A program made the translations under genes and the position numbers. From positions 44,945 through 52,636 of the forward strand of contig DCAW01000168.1 in NCBI GenBank assembly GCA_002313895.1: a stretch of 7,692 bases of DNA, written 5' to 3'. Positions 6,005 to 7,692 of this stretch are shown here, one piece after another (the first letter of the stretch is position 1; every line of letters begins with the position of its first letter). The notes under the pieces are model-generated. The model ran no database searches, was not told the DNA's origin, and worked only from the letters and a program-made list of their open reading frames with translations. Origin of the DNA: Dehalococcoidia bacterium UBA1123. Its GTDB lineage: Bacteria; Chloroflexota; Dehalococcoidia; Lucifugimonadales; UBA1123.

Positions 6005-7350
6005 TGAGTCACCGCCGTGGCGGCGTTGTTCGCCAGTATGTTTCTGGCGCCGTGCTCGGCGCGACGACTGTGTTTACCAACTGCCCTGGGTAGGGATTGC
6101 GCTGATTACCGAAACGCTATGAGGCAGATCGTCGGTCACGAAAGTTCCAGTCGAGGTTGCGGGGTCGTTGTTGGCCACCTTGATTGTGTACTCGATATCG
6201 CTCCCTGCCAACACAGGCCTTTCCGGAGCGATCTTGGAGACATTCAAGTCTGCTGGCGCTGGCGAAACATCAACGGTCACCGTGGCCTGATTATTGCCTA
6301 TCGACTTATCGAAGGACGGCGAGGAGACTGCCGCAGCATTAATCAAGTTGCCAGAGAAATCCAGGAGCACAGCCCCTTGAATGGTGACCGCAACCGACAC
6401 TCTAACACCAATTTCCCCCAGCGCGCAGCTAACGGAATTGCCGCACGGCCCTTGAGTGGACGTAGCAGACAACAAGATGAACCCGCTGGGCAGAGCATCC
6501 GATAATGTCACATTGGTCGCCGTCGTGGTTCTGATGTTCGAAACCGTGATCGTGTGGAACAACCTCTCGCCCGCCGACAGTGCCCCCACAGAAGCGGTTC
6601 GTGACACCATCAGATTAGACGTGAGCACAGTGGTTGTGGCAGTTCCTGTGTTGTTCGACGTGTTCGGATCTTGAGGCGTCGATGTCCTGATCGTGGCTGT
6701 GTTTATGATCGTGCCCAGATCGGCATTTGCCACCTGTGTGGTCAGCGTCACCAACGCCTGCGCGCCGGCAGCCAAACAGCCAACTAAACAGGTCGCAATC
6801 GATTCCCCAACGCACGTCGCGCCAACAGTGGTAGTCGCAGTCAGCGCCAATCCAGAAGGAAGAACATCTGTGACTGTGGATTCCGTCGACGTCGACGGGC
6901 CGAGATTGGTTATCGTCAAGGTGTAGGTCAAGAGTCCTACAGAACGAACCGAAGTCCCGCTGGCAAACTTTATGAGGGACAGGTCCGGATTCGGTAAAAC
7001 TACAACAGAAGCTGAAACTGCGTTGTTTTGTGATTCGGCATCCTCAGATGTGGTCGTCACGGTTGCTGTGTTGGTAATCGTGCCGGACAATCCGGCGTCG
7101 ACCAATGCCGTCACCGTAATTGAAGCATCTGAAATACGGCGATGTCGTCCAAATTGCATGTCACGGTCTGATGGCCAGCGCAAGTTCCTTGAGTCGAGGT
7201 TGCGGATACGGGTTCAAGGGTGACCGGCAAAACGTCCGTCACTGTGACTCCGGTGGCGGCCACGGTTCCCAAATTGGACACGACCACCGTGCAGGTCAGA
7301 TCCTGCCCGGGGATGGAAGTTTCCGGGAAAACTATTTTGACCGAAGATAC
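6005..7350 (-). repeat. Array of about four DUF11 modules
   Basis: Four protein-level repeats of roughly 120 residues start near 7350, 6988, 6616 and 6250 (minus strand). Each begins with a D/N-L-x-(V/I) strand. Each then has a YT-(L/I)-x-(V/I)-x-N strand, a TDxLP-SG turn, a TQG-C or similar segment, a C-x-LG strand, and a final NTA-x-V...NN-x-A-x-V strand. These are extracellular beta-sandwich modules that act as stalks. Module 1 is interrupted by the frameshift at 7137-7132. Modules 2 and 3 are intact in one frame. Module 4 lacks about 33 residues between TQGS and LVNTVVA and then changes frame. Confidence 0.75.
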
Positions 7351-7368
7351 GTCCGTCAAAAATATTCC

Positions 7369-7692
7369 AATGTGTTGGTTGATAAATTCCAGCATTTCCG
7401 TGACACGAGTGGAAACCTCGGGCAACCGTTGAAGTGCTCATTCGATGTTCCAGGACACGATTCCCGCGAGCCGACAACCGGCCCCGTCAGGAACGACCAG
7501 CGGGCCCCTACTATCTCCCTGGGTTTGCGGCGACCCGATGTTCGTCCGACCGTAATTCGGCAATGAAATATGTCCCACCTCGTCCAAATCCGCGGTTTCG
7601 GCAACCTTCGACACAGGACCAGATACTTGCACTAACATGCCAGTTTCATCTACGCGTTCGATAACTGCGCCCGCAGAAAGCAACCGATCCAA
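7369..7692 (-). other. C-terminal part of a trypsin-like (S1) protease domain, degraded
   Basis: In one frame the minus strand reads GDSRGPLVV, GCRLAGIVSWNIE, a TGA, then ALQRLPEVSTRVTEMLEFI. This matches the end of the chymotrypsin fold (GDSGGPLVV...LVGIVSWG..CA...PGVYTRVSEYLDWI). The nucleophile Ser195 is present (AGT at 7510-7512). G196 is Arg (AGG, 7507-7509), C191 is Thr, and C220 is replaced by the TGA at 7438-7440. The His57 and Asp102 part of the domain would lie beyond the right edge. Confidence 0.7.

Larger units (their letters stand above)
5914..7692 (-). pseudogene. Broken trypsin-DUF11 repeat surface protein with C-terminal sorting tail (5' end outside window)
   Basis: This is the remnant of a secreted, wall- or membrane-anchored protein, reading leftwards from the right edge. 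In order it holds the C-terminal part of an S1 trypsin-like domain (7692-7369), about four DUF11 modules (7350-6005), and a sorting tail ending in TAA at 5914-5916. The reading frame is broken several times. There is an in-frame TGA at 7440-7438. A one-base shift at about 7137-7132 separates CNLDDIAV from ISDASITV. A stop at 6076-6074 (after PTQGSW) is followed by frame changes that first reveal LVNTVVAPSTAPET and then LANNAATAVTQIPSIGAW. Family features continue smoothly across each break, which argues for one ancestral gene rather than three small ones. The active-site motif is also altered (GDSRGP). Neighbouring genes are intact, so decay is more likely than poor sequence quality, although single-base assembly errors could explain part of it. 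The apparent TTG starts at 7692, 7425 and 7183 are artefacts of the breaks. Confidence 0.8.

Noticed and set aside
6017..6505. Forward open frame of 162 codons opposite the DUF11 repeats
   Set aside because: The opposite strand carries clear DUF11 modules and this frame has no motif, so it is a shadow of the repeats.
7400..7440. SECIS element after the TGA
   Set aside because: Only a 4-bp stem (CGAG/CTCG) is visible by eye, without the conserved apical features, and the gene carries other disabling changes.
7120..7566. Forward open frame of 148 codons opposite the protease/DUF11 junction
   Set aside because: No domain is recognisable and the minus strand explains the region with protease and DUF11 motifs.
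1..7692. Mobile element, CRISPR array, tRNA or defence system
   Set aside because: No terminal inverted repeats, transposase or integrase motifs, short regular direct repeats, tRNA-like cloverleaf or known defence domains were seen. The repeats present are protein-level DUF11 and TPR repeats.

Overview
The window looks like ordinary chromosomal DNA from a free-living bacterium of moderate GC content. The gene mix is a DinB-fold protein, a threonine-dehydratase-type PLP enzyme without an ACT domain, an M42-like metallopeptidase, an RNase II-type exoribonuclease with a cyanobacterial/plastid-like layout, and a trypsin-DUF11 surface protein with a C-terminal sorting tail. This would fit Chloroflexota (for example Dehalococcoidia/SAR202-type lineages). 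That placement is an inference from family resemblance, not something the sequence proves.

Layout, left to right. (1) 108-752 (+) is a small TPR lipoprotein. (2) 831-1799 (+) is a fold-type II PLP-dependent ammonia-lyase with a TTG start, followed after a 31-nt gap by (3) 1831-2487 (+), a DinB-superfamily protein. Genes 1 to 3 run in one direction with short gaps and may be co-transcribed. (4) 2494-3642 (-) is an M42-type co-catalytic metallopeptidase that converges on gene 3 with only 6 nt between the stop codons. (5) A 228-nt divergent intergenic region (3643-3870) holds an AT-rich patch and a 7-bp inverted repeat just upstream of (6) 3871-5913 (+), an RNB-domain 3'-5' exoribonuclease with its complete catalytic aspartate set. 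(7) 5914-7692 (-) is a broken gene that runs off the right edge. It encodes the C-terminal part of a trypsin-like protease domain, then about four DUF11 repeats, then a PEP/IPTL-CTERM-like tail in another frame. Its stop codon lies immediately next to the exoribonuclease stop.

The genes do not form an obvious pathway. The left part is amino-acid, peptide and housekeeping metabolism, and the right end is a decaying cell-surface protein. No transposase, phage gene, CRISPR array, tRNA or rRNA was recognised. The most noteworthy feature is the broken surface protease. When its pieces are rejoined across frames it shows an in-frame TGA where chymotrypsin-fold proteases carry Cys220, a GDSR in place of GDSG, a frameshift in the first DUF11 module, a truncated last module, and a recoverable sorting tail. 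I saw no convincing new defence or mobile system here.
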